DNA of 64,000 nucleotides from Shewanella sp. (lineage in GTDB: Bacteria; Pseudomonadota; Gammaproteobacteria; Enterobacterales; Shewanellaceae), in contig JAOIUG010000006.1 of NCBI GenBank assembly GCA_028223395.1, positions 1 to 64,000 of the forward strand. The letters run 5' to 3'. Every line of letters starts with the position of its first letter. Position 1 is the first letter of the stretch. Below are positions 26,641 through 37,582 of this stretch, one piece after another. The notes beneath the pieces are model-generated. The model saw nothing but the letters and a program-made list of their open reading frames with translations. It had not been told where the DNA came from and did no database searches. A program made the position numbers and the translations under genes.

Positions 26641-28881
26641 TTATCTTGGAGGTAATATTTTTCTAGAAGCAGATATCTTAAACCCTTCAGGAACTGGTTT
26701 GAAAGGATCTGAATCTTTTGGCCAACGTTTAGCTCTACTTTGAAATTCTCTTAACTTCTTAATATCGAGTTTAACAGTTACAAAGAAATCGTTTTCGCCA
26801 CCTTTAATTCGAGCAAGATCTCGAAGAAAGCTTTGTTTCGCTGGAGAACGAACTCTACTATCACCATAATTTCTATTGTTGACGAAAATAGTATATGCAT
26901 GAATATCAAGTACCGCGGACTCAACTAATGTTGAGAATGTCTCAAGGTCTTTATTCCATGATAAGACAGCTAGTGCGTCAATATTGCCTTGAAATGCCAC
27001 TCTTGCTTTACTATTTTGTAATTCAGAACAAACCATAACGCCAAAGTGGAAACCATTATGATCGTAAACAGGCTTAACCCACTTAGAGCTCTTTTGAGGT
27101 GCCCAACTTTTTCCAAAGAACTTCGTTAGGTTTTCCTCTTCAGAAGGTGCTGGCTCGAGCTTTTGTTGCCATATACGTGTCCAATGTGGGTATCCTAATC
27201 TATCATCTTTTAAGACAAGGCAAGCTTCACTTACCAAGTTGTCGTTTTTAAAATGACGATATTCAGTACCTGCTATTAAGTTAATACCTACTGCAGTTAG
27301 ACGATCAGCAATACTATCAACCCATTTTAAAGGAAGTGATAACTCAGGCATGAAAAGGTAATCAGGTCGGGGTTTTGATGAAATAACCCCATTAATTAAT
27401 TCGCAAATTTGCTTATATCGTTTAAGTGAGTGATCTGGGTTGTCACATGCTGTTTTCTCCCAGCAACTCTCTTTGGTTGATAGACTGGTTACAGCCACAA
27501 TAACGCTATCAGTCTTCTTCATTCCAATTTTAATTTTAGAAGAAGGTTTTGTTTTATTGATTATTGGCTCTAGGAGGTTTGGTGAAACCCATGAGCCACG
27601 TAAAACAGAAATATATCGAGCTAAGCTTCTCATAGGGATTGAGTTTTTCTTAGCATTTTTACCTATGCATTCTGGCAGTAAATGAACGATTTCTGATGAC
27701 GTATAAGGCCTAGTAGGAAACACGTATGGAAGAATATTTTCATAGACCAATTTTCCACGTTTGTTTAACCTAGACTTTTGTGTCTTTGCTAAGAATTTAA
27801 TTAAGTGAACAGTATTTAAAAAATTGCTGCCATATAATATTTTTATTAATTCCTTTTGTGTGGTTATATTTTCATCATTACTATCTAAATGTCCGAATAT
27901 ATTTTGGACTAACTTGTAAGGAGTTTTAGCAAGATCGCTTTTTTGTAGCTTTGGTGCAATTTCGTAAAAACCATTATCTAAATAGCTGGAGAAAAACTCA
28001 TCGTTTGCACTAAAACGTTGTAATAACGTTTCCATAAACGTGTGAGCAAGCTTTTTAACTGTAATATTAGCATATTCCGATTTTAACTCGGTAGGATATG
28101 CTTTAGCTGCACAATCAATAAATGAATGAGCTAGTGACTTGTAAAGTTCATCCCATACATTGCTGGTTAGCTCACAATTCTCTATGCCATTAATAACTCC
28201 CTTATGGCCTTCGCTTTTTAGGTGCTCGATAAGTTCATCTAAAGCATCAAAAGTTACGGTTACTATTTTATTAGCGTCATCCCAATCTTTTAAAGAAATA
28301 GCTAAGCTAAGAAGTCTAGGCAGGTAAGTATAGTGGTTAAGGATTTTTTCTGAGCATAGGATATGATCATACGCAAATTGATAGAAGCCTTTACGCTCTT
28401 TTTGCCAGCCTGATGCTGGAATGTCTCTGGCAAGGGTTTCGACTTGGCGTAACTGAATTGACCAGCTCAACCTGTGTAAACTTAATCCATCAGCTCGCCT
28501 AAGTGTGTCTGCACTTTCGCTAGAGGATTCTGCTGCAATCAATACTTTTGCTGCTGTTGATTTCTCAAATTGATCTATTGAAGGCATTAACCTGTGTTCA
28601 CTAGACAATTTGTGCATCTCTTGTTCAATACTGTCAATAAGGTCAAAACCAGCTTCACCCTCTAAGATGAATAGTTTCTGTTTAGTTGATTGAAATTGAA
28701 TTTTTGTATCTTTAAAGTAGTATTTTGGAAAATCAATCGACCAAATCTCAGCGTTGTTCTCATCAGCCTTTAATACAAATTTATCAGTGTTTCTGAATCT
28801 AAACTTTAATCGCTCCGAAATAAAATTCATAAATGATTTTGTATCATTTATCTTGCCACCATCATGAAGAACTAGGAACAT
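26641..28881 (-). pseudogene. C-terminal part of a split RT-nitrilase (thumb region plus nitrilase domain)
   Basis: 746 residues starting MFLVLHDGGKINDTKSFMNF, which reads as the sequence that normally follows the YxDD motif of a reverse transcriptase. A long helical middle region leads to a carbon-nitrogen hydrolase domain whose triad is intact: Glu513 in MPELSLP, Lys574 in QQKLEP and Cys618 in VMVCSEL. The ORF is out of frame with the RT half because of the 11-bp repeat at 28877-28917. It opens at an ATG 4 bases after the RT stop, so some product could arise by re-initiation. It is best read as the 3' part of one disrupted gene. Confidence 0.85.
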
Positions 28882-28917
28882 ATCATCAACATATCATCAA
28901 CATATCATCAACATATC
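28877..28917 (-). repeat. 11-bp tandem repeat disrupting the RT catalytic motif
   Basis: The plus-strand unit AACATATCATC occurs three times in perfect tandem (28877-28887, 28888-28898, 28899-28909), followed by the 8-bp partial AACATATC (28910-28917). On the coding strand the tract encodes YVDDM, then LMIC and a TGA stop. With one unit the frame reads YVDDMFLVLHDGG and joins the two halves. Two units run into TAG; three or more meet TGA. Confidence 0.95.
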
Positions 28918-29860
28918 GACCATAATGAACAGGTGTCAATTCTTCTCTAATTAATTGGTCCAATTTCCAAAGTAACACATTTGAAATTATTCTTGAAACC
29001 GTTAACCCTATAACTAATCCACCGGGTATGGCTGTATCAGTATTAGTTAAGCCTTTAGCAAATTTGGTGGCGTTAGTCCCCCAGTTTTTTAGTAGCTTTA
29101 CAATTTTCTTAGTGAAATCTTGTTCGTCTTCAGATAGTTTTTTATCTTTATCTAAACCAATGGTGTCTTGGAAATCCTGGCTTGTTAAGAAGCTAGGGTC
29201 GATAGTGTGATAGTAACTTTTTAAATCTAATGAAACCGCGACTACAGCTCTTTTGTTTTCAAGCTCACTTCTGATAGCTGAAAGCCCATTATTTCTCCAT
29301 TGCTGATAAGGTTGATAATATGGTTTAAAAGAGCCTACAGATGTTAAATTGAAAGGTCTCTCAATATTTTTATTATTGCTTTTTAATCGCTTAAGTCGTG
29401 CTCCATAAACATCACCTTCATTCAAACATGAATCAAATTTATGACCAACCATATTGATCCAAAGTGCTGATAGAATATGTGTCTTTACGGGGAAATTACC
29501 TACAATTCTAAACTCTGGGATTATAGTATTTGATCCGCAGAAATGTTTAAAAGCTCTCTTTTTATTGGAAAAATGAGTGTGCCCATTTTTGCTATTTTCT
29601 TTGGGTTTGCTAGATAGTTTTTTAGGTACGACTCTAAAGTGGCCAAGATAGCTGCTGATGCTTTTAGGGCCATTATGCTCTTTCCATTCTTCAAGGAGCT
29701 TATCTAAATTGGTTAAAAGATCTTCTTCGAATTCAGCAAAGTCGATCGCTGAAGGAAAGCCATCTTCAATAAAACAATCTGCTTTTGCCTTGCGATAAGC
29801 AACGATTAAATCTATTTGAGTTAGGTTATCCCAACCTTCAAATTGCGCTGTATAACTCAT
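28886..29860 (-). pseudogene. N-terminal RT domain of a split UG1/DRT1-like RT-nitrilase
   Basis: 324 residues of a reverse transcriptase ending abruptly inside the palm domain. Motif A is SLDLKSYYH (Asp212), motif B is AIPGGLVIGL (278-280 IPG), motif C is GRYVDDM (YVDD 316-319), and the frame then ends LMIC-stop within the 11-bp repeat. The upstream region FNLTSVGSFKPYYQPYQQWR is typical of unknown-group (UG) defence RTs rather than of retrons or group II introns. AAAGGA lies upstream of the ATG. The truncated protein has both active-site aspartates but lacks the rest of the palm, the thumb and the nitrilase, so it is probably inactive unless the repeat contracts. Confidence 0.88.
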
Positions 29861-29875
29861 ACTAAGTCCTTTAAA

Positions 29876-30223
29876 TTAAACAGCCTGATCGACGATGGCG
29901 TTTGTGAGGTGGAGTTGGGTTGTTTGCGCGTCGCTTAAACGGGTGCAATCTAGACCTTGCTGCAATCCTTTATCTAAACTGTGCTTGTTAGCCTTAGCTT
30001 CAATAACAGCAAGCGGCATGCTGGGTTTATGGTAGAGCACAATATCAGCTGACTTGACCGTTTTACGCACGCCTAATTGGCCACGTACAATGACTTTACC
30101 GTCACGCAGCTTTACCTCTTGGCGAATTTGCGCCATATCATCCCAACCCGCACTTTTAATCGCTGGCATGATGAATTTGGTGATGATATCCGTTTCAGTT
30201 AGCTTTGCTTTATTGATGGCCAT
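29876..30223 (-). pseudogene. HsdR N-terminal stump (type I restriction nuclease domain)
   Basis: 115 residues matching the first part of type I restriction subunit R ([20 protein letters not shown], then [16 protein letters not shown]). The PD-(D/E)xK nuclease residues are present: Asp60 in KSADIVLY, then Glu75 and Lys77 in VIEAK, and a following GLQQGLD. A full HsdR has around 800-1,000 residues with helicase motors, all missing here; the last 15-20 residues look unrelated to the family. It lies 15 bases upstream of the RT ORF on the same strand, so its promoter may drive the RT operon. It is either a relic or a stand-alone nuclease. Confidence 0.8.
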
Positions 30224-30269
30224 TGCTAATCGAGGTCCTTCTTAGAAGATGATAAACAGTTTCGGGCGT

Positions 30270-30275
30270 ATTATA
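30270..30275 (-). promoter_or_regulatory. Candidate -10 box for the hsdR-stump/RT operon
   Basis: TATAAT on the minus strand, 47 bases before the stump's ATG. No good -35 sequence is seen at 16-18 bases, so the promoter is tentative. Confidence 0.35.
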
Positions 30276-30302
30276 CCTGTTTTAGTTGCGCCATAAACCA
30301 TT

Positions 30303-30316
30303 ATGAAAACACATAG
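30303..30316 (+). repeat. 14-bp direct repeat, right copy
   Basis: ATGAAAACACATAG, identical to 25887-25900, lying just upstream of the candidate promoter of the island operon. Confidence 0.5.
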
Positions 30317-30515
30317 TTTTGCTCTAAACTGGTGAAATAAACCTGAATGTTGATAGGGTCAACAGATATGGCTCAGCCGTTAAAATGCCACAAGATTTAG
30401 CTTGGATGGTTGAAGGTTTTTGGAACGTATGAAAACTGCGGCTTTACTCATATTTTTAATGGATATGACTGTATGGTTTTTTAGTGCGTGTAACCATGCG
30501 TGTAACATATAAACA
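30317..30515. other. Non-coding right border of the defence island
   Basis: Between the right 14-bp repeat and the fis terminator. It contains two copies of GCGTGTAAC close together (about 30485-30505) but no gene I can support. Confidence 0.4.
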
Positions 30516-30551
30516 AAAACGGGCTTTCCATTGCTGGAAAGCCCGTTTTCT
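30516..30551 (-). terminator. fis terminator
   Basis: Perfect 15-bp stem AAAACGGGCTTTCCA / TGGAAAGCCCGTTTT with a 4-nt loop and T-rich tail on the minus strand, 26 bases past the fis stop. Confidence 0.92.
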
Positions 30552-30574
30552 TACAGTCATTTAAGAATTGCTTC

Positions 30575-31866
<1,292 letters not shown>

Positions 31867-31989
31867 TTATCCAATCACCTTGTTCGTCAAAGGGGCGCTA
31901 TAGTACGACTTTTTCAAGCCTGTGAAAAGGTCAATAAATGACCTGAGGGCAACTTTTTTGCTTGACTTTTGCTAGGTGAGAAGTCTGTC

Positions 31990-32008
31990 GCGGCGCAGGC
32001 TGCGCCGC
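31990..32008 (-). terminator. Hairpin after prmA
   Basis: GCGGCGCA / TGCGCCGC with a 3-nt loop, 9 bases past the prmA stop. It is GC-rich without a T-run, so it may only pause polymerase. Confidence 0.5.
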
Positions 32009-32017
32009 TTAATACCG

Positions 32018-32899
32018 TTATTTACGTATGCCTGTCAAGCGGCACCAGTCGTCTTTGTGAGCAGGTGCGTCCATCTCAAACCATTGGCTGTAGAATGTTG
32101 AAATTTCTTCAGCTTGCTCGCTGAGCAAACCTGACAGGGCGAGTTGACCGCCTGATTTGACTTTTTCGGCCATTAAGGGCGCAAGTTCTCGCAGTGGGCC
32201 TGCAAGAATGTTGGCAACGAGGATGTCGGCAATGAGGCCTTGCGGCTGATCTTCTGGCAGGTATAGGGCAAGTTGATCTTCAACGCCGTTACGCTCTGCA
32301 TTTGCTTTTGAGGCTTCTATCGCTTGGTAGTCGATATCAACGCCGGTGACTTTTTCTGCGCCAAGTTTCAGGGCGGCTACGGCTAAAATACCTGAGCCAC
32401 AGCCAAAGTCGATCACTTCTTTATTGCGGTAATCTAAGCTGTCGAGCCATTCTAGGCACAGCGCTGTTGTGGGGTGAGTACCGGTACCAAAGGCCAAGCC
32501 GGGATCAAGGATCACGTTGACGGCGGTTGGGTCAGGGATCTCTCGCCAGCTGGGGCAGATCCATAAACGATCGCCAAATTTGATGGGGTGGAAGTTATCC
32601 ATCCATTCGCGTTCCCAGTCTTTATCTTCTACTTGCTCTATTTTGTAGCTGAAATTGTTGCCTAGGTAAGGCTGTAACTTGAGGCGTTCAACCACTGGGA
32701 TTAAGTCGTGATCAGCTTCAAACAACGCAATAATCACGGTGTGATCCCACAGCGGCGTTTCACCCAGCGTGGGTTCGTAGATCGGGTTATCTTTACCGTC
32801 TTCGAAGGTAATTGAAATTGACCCTTCTTCCATTAGCTGATCGCTCAGGGCGTCGGCATGGGGTCCATCGGTGTCAATTCTGAGTTGGATCCAAGGCAT
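32018..32899 (-). CDS. prmA: Ribosomal protein L11 methyltransferase
   Basis: 293 residues. The N-terminal small domain begins [20 protein letters not shown], and the SAM-binding core has [17 protein letters not shown] and [20 protein letters not shown]. PrmA trimethylates L11 at several sites. It lies upstream of dusB-fis on the same strand, a conserved order in this group. Confidence 0.96.
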   Translation of the reverse strand: MPWIQLRIDTDGPHADALSDQLMEEGSISITFEDGKDNPIYEPTLGETPLWDHTVIIALFEADHDLIPVVERLKLQPYLGNNFSYKIEQVEDKDWEREWMDNFHPIKFGDRLWICPSWREIPDPTAVNVILDPGLAFGTGTHPTTALCLEWLDSLDYRNKEVIDFGCGSGILAVAALKLGAEKVTGVDIDYQAIEASKANAERNGVEDQLALYLPEDQPQGLIADILVANILAGPLRELAPLMAEKVKSGGQLALSGLLSEQAEEISTFYSQWFEMDAPAHKDDWCRLTGIRK

Positions 32900-33032
32900 G
32901 GGCTTTCTCGTTGGTTAGTTATTGCGGCGTATTGTAAACCATCTACTGGGTTTGCGTGAGGCTTTGGTAACGCCAAAGCTGTTTTCTGGCACAAATGACA
33001 ATGCGTTACTCGAGCGGCGGTTTAACGCAGGC

Positions 33033-33064
33033 ACAAAAAAACCGCATTAACTGCGGTTTTTTGT
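33033..33064 (-). terminator. rho terminator
   Basis: Stem AAAAACCGCA / TGCGGTTTTT with a 5-nt loop and U-rich tail on the minus strand, about 16 bases past the rho stop. Confidence 0.9.
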
Positions 33065-33079
33065 CAGCATTGCCAAGGG

Positions 33080-34345
33080 TTAAGTCTTGGCGCGCTTCAT
33101 TGCGGTGAAGAATTCATCGTTAGTTTTGGTCATGGCTAACTTATCGATAAGGAATTCCATGCCGGTCACTTCATCCATTGGGTTCAAGATTTTACGCAAG
33201 ATCCACATTTTCTGAAGTTCATCTGGCGTGGTGAGCTTCTCTTCACGGCGAGTGCCTGAGCGGTTGAAATCAATCGCGGGGAATACGCGTTTTTCAGCGG
33301 CTTTACGAGAAAGGTGTAACTCTTGGTTACCTGTCCCTTTAAATTCTTCGTAAATCACTTCGTCCATCTTAGAGCCGGTATCCACAAGCGCTGTCGCGAT
33401 GATAGTTAAGCTGCCGCCATGTTCGATGTTACGAGCGGCACCGAAAAAACGCTTAGGGCGGTGTAGTGCGTTGGCGTCAACACCACCGGTGAGTACTTTA
33501 CCTGATGAAGGGATCACTGTGTTATAGGCGCGGGCTAGACGAGTAATTGAGTCGAGTAAAATGACCACGTCTTTTTTATGCTCAACCAGGCGCTTGGCTT
33601 TTTCGATAACCATTTCTGCGACTTGTACGTGACGGCTTGCTGGCTCATCAAAGGTTGAAGCAATCACTTCACCTTTTACCATGCGTTGCATTTCGGTCAC
33701 TTCTTCTGGACGTTCGTCAATCAGTAGTACCATTAATACAACGTCGGGATTGTTGTAAGTAATGCTTTGCGCCATGTTTTGTAGCAACAGTGTTTTACCG
33801 GCTTTTGGCGGCGCAACAATCAAACCACGTTGACCTTTACCAATAGGTGAACATAAATCCAGAATACGTGAGGTAATATCTTCAGTTGAACCGTTACCGC
33901 GTTCCATACGCAAGCGCTCTTCGGCATGCAGCGGGGTTAGGTTTTCAAAAAGAATTTTATTACGAGAGTTTTCTGGACGGTCAAAGTTGACCTCAGTCAC
34001 TTTTAGCAGTGCAAAATAACGTTCACCGTCTTTAGGTGGGCGAATTTTGCCGAAGATACTGTCACCGGTACGCATATTAAAACGGCGAATTTGGCTCGGC
34101 GATACATAAATATCATCTGGACCCGCTAAGTAAGACCCATCAGAGCTACGTAGGAAGCCAAAACCGTCTTGTAAGATCTCAAGGACTCCGCCACCAAAAA
34201 TATCTTCACCGCTTTTGGCGTGGGCTTTTAAAATCGAGAAAATGATGTCCTGCTTGCGGGCTCGGGCCATATTTTCTAGCTTCATGTCTTGGGCTAGTTG
34301 TACTAAATCTGAAATCGATGTGTCTTTTAATTCTGATAAATTCAT
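33080..34345 (-). CDS. rho: Transcription termination factor Rho
   Basis: 421 residues. The N-terminal helical part is followed by the RNA-binding cold-shock-like domain ([32 protein letters not shown]), then the ATPase with Walker A ([15 protein letters not shown]) and Walker B ([16 protein letters not shown]), the Q-loop and the R-loop ([13 protein letters not shown]). It is a hexameric RNA helicase. It lies downstream of trxA in the same direction, as in many proteobacteria. Confidence 0.98.
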   Translation of the reverse strand: MNLSELKDTSISDLVQLAQDMKLENMARARKQDIIFSILKAHAKSGEDIFGGGVLEILQDGFGFLRSSDGSYLAGPDDIYVSPSQIRRFNMRTGDSIFGKIRPPKDGERYFALLKVTEVNFDRPENSRNKILFENLTPLHAEERLRMERGNGSTEDITSRILDLCSPIGKGQRGLIVAPPKAGKTLLLQNMAQSITYNNPDVVLMVLLIDERPEEVTEMQRMVKGEVIASTFDEPASRHVQVAEMVIEKAKRLVEHKKDVVILLDSITRLARAYNTVIPSSGKVLTGGVDANALHRPKRFFGAARNIEHGGSLTIIATALVDTGSKMDEVIYEEFKGTGNQELHLSRKAAEKRVFPAIDFNRSGTRREEKLTTPDELQKMWILRKILNPMDEVTGMEFLIDKLAMTKTNDEFFTAMKRAKT

Positions 34346-34578
34346 CTTGGTGGGTCTTGTTTTTGCGTGACGATGCCATCTTTAATCAATGAAGTTGAAA
34401 CTTTTGAATATCGATTGGATAGCGAGAAGTGGGTTAGTTAGAATAGTTTCGGTTATTAAAGTAGCACTAACTGGACAGGGCGTCTATCAATTTAGTGAAA
34501 CCCGACACATTTTCTTGTTGAAGCTGTGCCGAGAATCACTCTAGCTGACTTTTATGAGGACGCGAGACCTCTTAAGTA
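34346..34578 (-). promoter_or_regulatory. rho leader region
   Basis: The 233 bases between trxA and rho. Rho autoregulates in its leader in E. coli. I see no strong intrinsic terminator here, which fits Rho-dependent control, but no rut site can be proven by eye. Confidence 0.35.
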
Positions 34579-34905
34579 TTACAGCTGTGCGTCAATAAAC
34601 TCTTTTAGTTGCGTCTTTGAAAGTGCGCCAACTTTGGTTGCTGTAAGCTCGCCGCCTTTAAACATTAGTAAGGTCGGGATGCTACGTACACCGTATTTAG
34701 CTGGTGATACACTGTTTTGATCGATGTTTAATTTTGCCACCGTGACTTTGCCTGCATACTCGTCTGCAACGTCATCTAAAATGGGGGCTATCATTTTGCA
34801 GGGACCACACCATTCAGCCCAAAAATCAACTAGTACAGGTAGTTCTGAGTTGATTACGTCGTTTTCGAAGCTATCGTCGCTTAGGTATACAATCTTGTCG
34901 CTCAT
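34579..34905 (-). CDS. trxA: Thioredoxin 1
   Basis: 108 residues starting [18 protein letters not shown], with the active site [16 protein letters not shown] and the cis-proline loop [14 protein letters not shown] lies 7 bases upstream of the ATG at 34905; the open frame runs to 34929 without similarity. General cytoplasmic disulfide reductant, and probable electron source for the DsbD-like protein at 14091. Confidence 0.97.
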   Translation of the reverse strand: MSDKIVYLSDDSFENDVINSELPVLVDFWAEWCGPCKMIAPILDDVADEYAGKVTVAKLNIDQNSVSPAKYGVRSIPTLLMFKGGELTATKVGALSKTQLKEFIDAQL

Positions 34906-35312
34906 GTTGTTCTCCAGTTTGGCTGCCATTGCTGGTTTGTTAATGGCTTAACCTGTATATTGGGATGGTGAAATAGCTTTTCAAGCTAAAAGTTAATCAT
35001 TTAATAAAGCCGCTACTCTCGAGTATCGAAAAACGCTTTAGACAAGACGATGATTTATAGGCATAGTGAGCCTAAGTCAACGATGACTAACGCCTAAAAA
35101 CGTATTATATTCGCCTTAAGAGAACGCTCAATACACGCTAAAATTTCATCGCATCACCAGAAATAGAGGGAATAGTGATTCCGTCACCGATGCTGCAAAT
35201 ACCGTGAAAAACGTTTCTCTGAGTGTGTACCAATTATTCAGCAATAAATACGCCTACGTTATTTCAAACGATAGTGCTTTTTATTGCAACCTTTTATGGG
35301 TAAACCTGCGCT
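34906..35312. promoter_or_regulatory. trxA/rhlB divergent intergenic region
   Basis: About 400 bases between two divergent genes. It must carry both promoters. I see no convincing ORF, hairpin or operator. Confidence 0.4.
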
Positions 35313-36626
35313 ATGAGCGAAACACATTTATCTACCAAAAAGTTTGCTGACTTTCCGCTACATTCTGATGTTCACCAGGCTCTTAATGAGGCTGGTTTTG
35401 AGTTTTGTACTCCGATCCAAGCGTTATCATTACCTATTTTATTAGCTAAAAAAGACATTGCAGGACAGGCACAAACGGGGACGGGTAAAACACTTGCCTT
35501 TTTGGTTGCAACATTTAACCACCTGTTAACTGAAGCGCCGCCTACTGAGCGTAAAATCAATCAACCTCGCGCCATTATCATGGCACCCACACGTGAGCTT
35601 GCCATTCAAATTGCTAAAGATGCCAATCTATTAGCTAAACATACTGGTCTTAAAGTCGGTATTGTTTATGGTGGTGAAGGTTATGAAGCACAACGTAAAG
35701 TGCTTGATAAAGGTATCGATATCCTGATTGGAACGACAGGTCGTATCATCGATTATGTTCGCCAGGGGGTGATTGATGTGAGTGCGATTCAAGCGGTGGT
35801 GCTTGATGAAGCGGATCGGATGTTTGATTTAGGCTTTATTAAAGACATTCGCTTCTTGTTTAGACGTATGCCAGATGCAAAATCTCGTTTAAATATGCTG
35901 TTCTCTGCAACGCTTTCAATGAAAGTGCAAGAACTGGCGTATGATCATATGAACGAGCCTGAAAAAGTTGAAATTGCGCCGAATGAGAAAACCTCTAAAA
36001 ATATTAAAGAGGAGATCTTCTATCCATCGATGGAAGAGAAGATGCCGTTGCTATTGTCTTTGCTCGAAGAAGATTGGCCTGAAAAAGCCATTGTGTTCTC
36101 AAATACCAAACACAGTTGTGAAAAAGTCTGGTCATGGCTTGAGGGAGACGGACATCGCGTTGGCTTGCTGACAGGTGACGTGCCGCAAAAGAAACGTTTG
36201 CGTATTCTTGAGCAATTTACAGAAGGCCTCATAGATGTGTTAGTCGCAACGGACGTCGCTGCACGTGGGCTGCATATTTCAGATGTCTCGCATGTTTATA
36301 ATTATGACTTACCTGACGACTGCGAAGATTATGTACATCGTATTGGCCGTACTGGACGTGCGGGCCAAAAAGGCGTGTCGGTGAGCTTTGCTTGTGAAGA
36401 ATATGCCTTGAACCTACCTGCAATTGAGAGCTACATTCAGCACTCCATTCCGGTGACATCTTACGACAGTGAAGCGTTGCTTGACGACATCCCCGCGCCA
36501 AAGCGTATTCATCGTAAGCCTAGCAATCACAGCCGTAATTCACGTGATCGTAGTGGCTCTCGTCCACAAGGTGGCCACCGTGGTAATGCACCACGTCGCC
36601 ATGATAAAACACGTCGACACTCGTAA
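35313..36626 (+). CDS. rhlB: ATP-dependent RNA helicase RhlB
   Basis: DEAD-box helicase of 437 residues, a degradosome component that unwinds RNA for RNase E/PNPase. Motifs: Q-motif [14 protein letters not shown], Walker [21 protein letters not shown] ([11 protein letters not shown]), SAT (LFSATLS), [11 protein letters not shown] and [10 protein letters not shown]. The C-terminal tail is short, basic and Arg/His/Ser-rich ([20 protein letters not shown]), typical of RhlB. The gppA-like gene follows 17 bases later. Confidence 0.96.
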   Translation: MSETHLSTKKFADFPLHSDVHQALNEAGFEFCTPIQALSLPILLAKKDIAGQAQTGTGKTLAFLVATFNHLLTEAPPTERKINQPRAIIMAPTRELAIQIAKDANLLAKHTGLKVGIVYGGEGYEAQRKVLDKGIDILIGTTGRIIDYVRQGVIDVSAIQAVVLDEADRMFDLGFIKDIRFLFRRMPDAKSRLNMLFSATLSMKVQELAYDHMNEPEKVEIAPNEKTSKNIKEEIFYPSMEEKMPLLLSLLEEDWPEKAIVFSNTKHSCEKVWSWLEGDGHRVGLLTGDVPQKKRLRILEQFTEGLIDVLVATDVAARGLHISDVSHVYNYDLPDDCEDYVHRIGRTGRAGQKGVSVSFACEEYALNLPAIESYIQHSIPVTSYDSEALLDDIPAPKRIHRKPSNHSRNSRDRSGSRPQGGHRGNAPRRHDKTRRHS

Positions 36627-36643
36627 CTAGAGGCTCTGCATCA

Positions 36644-37582
36644 ATGACTTCAGCTCGCTATGCAGCGATTACGTTAGGCTCAAATAGTTTTAATATGATG
36701 GTGGCTGAAACGGTTGACCATCATCCTAAAATTGTTGCCAAATATAAACGTAAAGTGCGTTTAGCAGAAGGTATAGAAGTGGACGGGTCGTTAAATTCGG
36801 CAGCGATAACGCGAGGTATTGATTGCCTCGCAATGTTCTCTGAGATGCTGATTAAAGAAGGGGTTTTTGCAGATAATGTAGCGATCATCGCGACGGCAAC
36901 CTTACGAGAAATTAGCAATGCTGACGATTTTTGTCAGCAAGCGCTCACAGTGTTACCTCATCCTATTCGTATTATTTCGGGTAGTGAAGAGGCGCAGTTA
37001 ATCTATCAAGGTATGGCGGCCACCACCGAAGGGTCGGGTCGACGTTTAGTCATTGATATTGGCGGTGCAAGTACCGAGTTTATTATCGGTGACGGTGATA
37101 ATATTTTACTTAAAACCAGTTTAGCGTTCGGCTGTGTGACCTTTAATCATCGTTTTTTTGATCAGTTTCCTTTCCAGAATTTGGATTTTGACCAAGTTAA
37201 AAACAGTGTCAAAGCAGCGTTAAGGAGTGATGAGCCACAGCTCACACATCTTGGCTGGCACAGTGTGGTTGGAGCTTCTGGCAGTGTGCAATCGGTTGTA
37301 GAACTGCTTAATGCCCGTGGTCAATCAGCGGTTATTAGTCTAGATGTTTTACATACACTCAAGCATGAAATTCTCACTCAAGAGTCAGCCTCAATGCTGA
37401 CTATTGTTGGCTTAAAACCAGAGAGAGCCCCAACCTTTGCAGCTGGCGTGGCAATACTGCTTGCACTGTTTGAACTGCTTAACATTGAAAAGTTATTTCT
37501 ATCCGGTGGCGCGCTAAGAGAAGGGCTTTTACACCAACTTGCCCAGCGCATTGTTACCGTACCGGCTTGTAAACTTAAATAG
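36644..37582 (+). CDS. gppA: Short GppA/Ppx-family phosphatase
   Basis: 312 residues beginning MTSARYAAITLGSNSFNMMV, the GSNS/T phosphate-binding motif of Ppx/GppA, with catalytic Glu region ATATLREISNADDF and the second phosphate loop LVIDIGGASTEFIIG. E. coli GppA has about 494 residues with a C-terminal HD-like domain, which is absent here. It probably hydrolyses pppGpp to ppGpp and/or polyphosphate. The location right after rhlB is as in E. coli. Confidence 0.85.
   Translation: MTSARYAAITLGSNSFNMMVAETVDHHPKIVAKYKRKVRLAEGIEVDGSLNSAAITRGIDCLAMFSEMLIKEGVFADNVAIIATATLREISNADDFCQQALTVLPHPIRIISGSEEAQLIYQGMAATTEGSGRRLVIDIGGASTEFIIGDGDNILLKTSLAFGCVTFNHRFFDQFPFQNLDFDQVKNSVKAALRSDEPQLTHLGWHSVVGASGSVQSVVELLNARGQSAVISLDVLHTLKHEILTQESASMLTIVGLKPERAPTFAAGVAILLALFELLNIEKLFLSGGALREGLLHQLAQRIVTVPACKLK

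Noticed and set aside
28877-28917. CRISPR array
   Set aside because: The units are 11 bp, perfectly tandem and without spacers; the tract is a coding microsatellite.
28886-30223. Retron or group II intron
   Set aside because: The RT carries UG-type surroundings and a nitrilase partner; I saw no msr/msd-like inverted repeats and no intron maturase or domain V-like hairpin.
36229-36501. 90-codon minus-strand ORF
   Set aside because: Antisense to conserved RhlB motifs; no supporting signal.
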